Below are positions 62,231 through 64,000 of a stretch of DNA of 64,000 nucleotides, one piece after another. The notes beneath the pieces are model-generated. The model worked only from the letters and a program-made list of their open reading frames with translations, searched no databases and was not told the DNA's origin. The stretch's first letter is position 1; every line of letters begins with the position of its first letter. This DNA comes from Anaerolineae bacterium (GTDB taxonomy: Bacteria; Chloroflexota; Anaerolineae; Caldilineales; Caldilineaceae), in NCBI GenBank assembly GCA_030432295.1, contig JAUIHI010000013.1:62001-126000 (forward strand). The letters are read 5' to 3'. Position numbers and translations under genes: made by a program.

Positions 62231-62523
62231 AACAGAATCTACTGCTGGTCTTCGTTGCCGTCTGCGTGGTCCTTGTGGGGCTGACTTGGGCGGACAATCT
62301 GAGCGAGCCACAAGAGGAGGCGACCGTCCAATTGCGCGGCGCGCCCCCGACTGTGGAATCGGACCGGATGCCCGCCGTGGTGGTGCCGACCAAGGAACAC
62401 AAGAACGAACATGCGTCCACCCCCGAAGCAGGATCTACCTTGGAAGCGGCGTCGACCGTTGAGGCAACACCAGAGCTTACCCCAACTGCACCCTTCTATT
62501 TCAATCCGACGGATGACGAATAG
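62203..62523 (+). CDS. Single-pass membrane protein of the dehalogenase cluster, unknown function
   Basis: About 106 residues from GTG 62203 (GTG 62194 is the alternative; AAGGAG lies at 62186). One membrane helix (LLLVFVAVCVVLVGLTWA) follows the basic start ARKPNDQLKQN, so the 65-residue tail is outside. The tail is Thr/Glu/Pro-rich (HASTPEAGSTLEAASTVEAT) and ends YFNPTDDE. I do not recognise it. It overlaps the rdhC end and precedes apbE by 57 nt, so it belongs to the same transcript and may be a small electron-transfer or assembly accessory. Confidence 0.6.
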   Translation: MARKPNDQLKQNLLLVFVAVCVVLVGLTWADNLSEPQEEATVQLRGAPPTVESDRMPAVVVPTKEHKNEHASTPEAGSTLEAASTVEATPELTPTAPFYFNPTDDE

Positions 62524-62580
62524 TCCTTTCTGCGTAAGAAAATGGGTTCATTGGAAAATTTTGTACGAAAGAAGAACGCA

Positions 62581-63633
62581 ATGAATAATCTGATTCAACA
62601 GGGTGAACAAACACCCATCGAAAATTCAAAGTCTGGGGCGCGCATCACCCGTCGTTCCTTTTTGACCATCACCGCCGTGGCTGGCGGGCTGCTGGCGGTG
62701 GGCGGCTTTGCGAAACTGGGCAGTGGCCGCCAGCCTGTCACTGTGCGGGACGAGCGCCTGCTCATGGGCACGGTGATCCATTTGGCTGTGGTTGCGCCAG
62801 ACGACGGGCAAGGCCAGGCCGCGATTGAAGCCACCTTTTCCGCTATGGAGCGGCTGATCGGCCTTTTTGACTATCGCCGGGCCGACAGCGCTTTGGGTAT
62901 CCTCAACCGGGAGGGCGAGCTCGCCAACCCGCCGACCGAATTCACTGCCCTGCTCACCCAGGCCCAGGCTATCAGCGCCCTGAGCGACGGCGCGTTCGAT
63001 GTGACTGTGCAGCCTTTGCTCGATGCCTACCGCCAGGGCGAGACGGATATGACCCAGGCCAATCAGCTTGTCGACTATCGCCGTCTGCGCGTAGACGAGG
63101 AACACATCCGGCTGGAACAGCCCGGTATGGCCGTCATATTGGATGGGCTGGCCAAGGGCCGGGTGATCGATGAGGCCGTAGCCTCCCTGCGAGAGCTTGG
63201 CTTTGACCGGGTGCTGGTGGAAGCTGGCGGGGATATGATGGGGCTGGGCCAGCGGGATAAGGGGATGCCGTGGCGGGTAGGCGTGGCCAATCCTCGGCCA
63301 GCGACCGCGGCGGGCCAACTGCTGGCTACCCTGGACCTGACCGACGGCGCCCTGGCTACATCTGGGGACTATATGAACTACTTTGTGCAGGATTTCAGCG
63401 CACATCACATCATAGACCCGCGCACGGGCCATTCGCCAACCGAACTGGCTTCGGTGACGGTGATGGCCCCCACAGCCGCAGAGGCTGACGCCCTCAGTAC
63501 AACCTTTATGGTGCTTGGCTCAGCCCAGGGCATGGCTCTGGCCGCCAAGTTGCCCAACGTAGAAGCCCTCTTTGTCACAAAAACGTTGCAACAGTTTGCC
63601 ACGTCGGGCTTTCCAAAAACAACAAGAAGTTGA
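62581..63633 (+). CDS. apbE: ApbE FAD:protein FMN transferase, Tat-exported
   Basis: A 350-residue protein from ATG 62581 (alternative 62542). A Tat-like signal ITRRSFLTITAVAGG leads the chain, unusual since many ApbE proteins are lipoproteins. ApbE signatures: LMGTVIHLAVVAP, FDYRRADSALGILNREGEL, DGAFDVTVQPLLDAY, VILDGLAKGRVIDEAV, EAGGDMMGLGQ, ATSGDYMNYF, HHIIDPRTGHSP and a DALSTTFMVLG end. It transfers FMN from FAD to Thr/Ser of exported domains with Mg2+. The obvious target is T166 of the RdhC-like protein encoded 0.35 kb upstream. Confidence 0.92.
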   Translation: MNNLIQQGEQTPIENSKSGARITRRSFLTITAVAGGLLAVGGFAKLGSGRQPVTVRDERLLMGTVIHLAVVAPDDGQGQAAIEATFSAMERLIGLFDYRRADSALGILNREGELANPPTEFTALLTQAQAISALSDGAFDVTVQPLLDAYRQGETDMTQANQLVDYRRLRVDEEHIRLEQPGMAVILDGLAKGRVIDEAVASLRELGFDRVLVEAGGDMMGLGQRDKGMPWRVGVANPRPATAAGQLLATLDLTDGALATSGDYMNYFVQDFSAHHIIDPRTGHSPTELASVTVMAPTAAEADALSTTFMVLGSAQGMALAAKLPNVEALFVTKTLQQFATSGFPKTTRS

Positions 63634-63655
63634 ATCGATAGATCGGGAGTGCGCC

Positions 63656-64000
63656 ATGACCATTGGAATAAACACACAGGATCCATCCCCAAAGTGGGCC
63701 AAACATCTGGACGATCTGGAAGCCCAGGCGGAAGTCACCCGCGCCCAGGCCGCCCAAGACCCCCAGGCCCATTTGGGTGCGTTGACAGCCCTGGGCCAGC
63801 TCTATCTGGAGGCAGGCATCGCACCCAAGGCCCTCACCCAGTTTGAAGAGGGGTTGGAGTTGGCCGAAGCGAATGAGGATACCGTAGCGGCGGCACGTTT
63901 GTGGGGTCTTAAGGCGCTGGCCCTGCTCAAATTGGGCAACGCCAGTTTTGCACAACGGGCCTTTTTCCGCTGCCTTAACCTGGCCAAAGAGACCGAACAG
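63656..64000 (+). CDS. TPR-repeat protein, N-terminal part (3' end cut by window)
   Basis: An open frame from ATG 63656 runs to the window end (115 codons, no stop). The visible part has a 20-residue start (MTIGINTQDPSPKWAKHLDD) and TPR-like helix pairs: QAHLGALTALGQLYLEAGIA, PKALTQFEEGLELAEANED, LKALALLKLGNASFAQRAF. GGGAG precedes the ATG by 6 nt. It lies 22 nt after apbE on the same strand, so it is probably co-transcribed and may scaffold assembly of the dehalogenase complex; this is inference. Confidence 0.8.
   Translation, partial: MTIGINTQDPSPKWAKHLDDLEAQAEVTRAQAAQDPQAHLGALTALGQLYLEAGIAPKALTQFEEGLELAEANEDTVAAARLWGLKALALLKLGNASFAQRAFFRCLNLAKETEQ

Overview
The window reads as chromosomal DNA of a GC-rich bacterium, most likely a Chloroflexota member of the Anaerolineae/Caldilineae kind. 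That placement is inferred from the gene repertoire (CHAT, PA14 and NHL ectodomain fusions, an HdrD-like redox protein, a NarX-type kinase next to a reductive dehalogenase) and was not tested against a database. There is no rRNA, no phage, no insertion sequence and no CRISPR array. One tRNA-Leu(GAG) is present.

Layout. 1-8.6 kb: 3' end of phoU, a CHAT/LamG/propeller membrane protein with a small K+ channel, a secreted CAP protein, an Mrp ATPase, a Gfo/Idh oxidoreductase and a toxin-like gene pair. 8.7-25 kb: a TPR protein with near-identical repeats, an HdrD-like iron-sulfur membrane protein, KDPG aldolase, PlsX, RadC, an RDD/SpoIIM/DUF58 group, FolC, a RecQ helicase with an N-terminal helical extension, and tRNA-Leu. 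25-37 kb: a chemoreceptor, a secreted metalloprotease, a large GT-C/PA14/NHL membrane protein, a PqqB-like hydrolase, CtaG and an alkyltransferase-like protein. 37-43.5 kb: Rho, a CoA-transferase and a run of hydrolases ending in a decayed gene copy.

43.5-47.4 kb: a compact six-gene minus-strand cassette: HAS-barrel-like protein, MntA/HepT toxin-antitoxin pair, HerA-type ATPase, helical protein and HNH nuclease. It looks like a genome-defence or DNA-processing island. 47.5-56.4 kb: stress and redox genes (HAD phosphatase, DUF2892, PRC-barrel, FAD oxidoreductase, BON, thioredoxin reductase), an OmpR-type two-component system and a YjbR protein.

56.7-64 kb: the most interesting region. A NarX/NarL-type two-component pair is followed by a Tat-exported reductive dehalogenase (RdhA), a 70-residue RdhB-like anchor, an RdhC/NosR-like protein with a flavinylation motif, a small membrane protein, a Tat-exported ApbE flavin transferase and the start of a TPR protein. 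Together these form a plausible respiratory dehalogenation module: the quinol pool passes electrons through flavinylated RdhC to corrinoid/Fe-S RdhA on the outer face of the membrane, under redox-sensor control.

Intergenic spacers carry many long, often perfect and sometimes nested inverted repeats (17747-17987, 35470-35701, 34311-34539, 20398-20604, 55072-55230, 15887-15938, 48200-48261, 28081-28147, 30342-30408), which points to active spread of palindromic elements.
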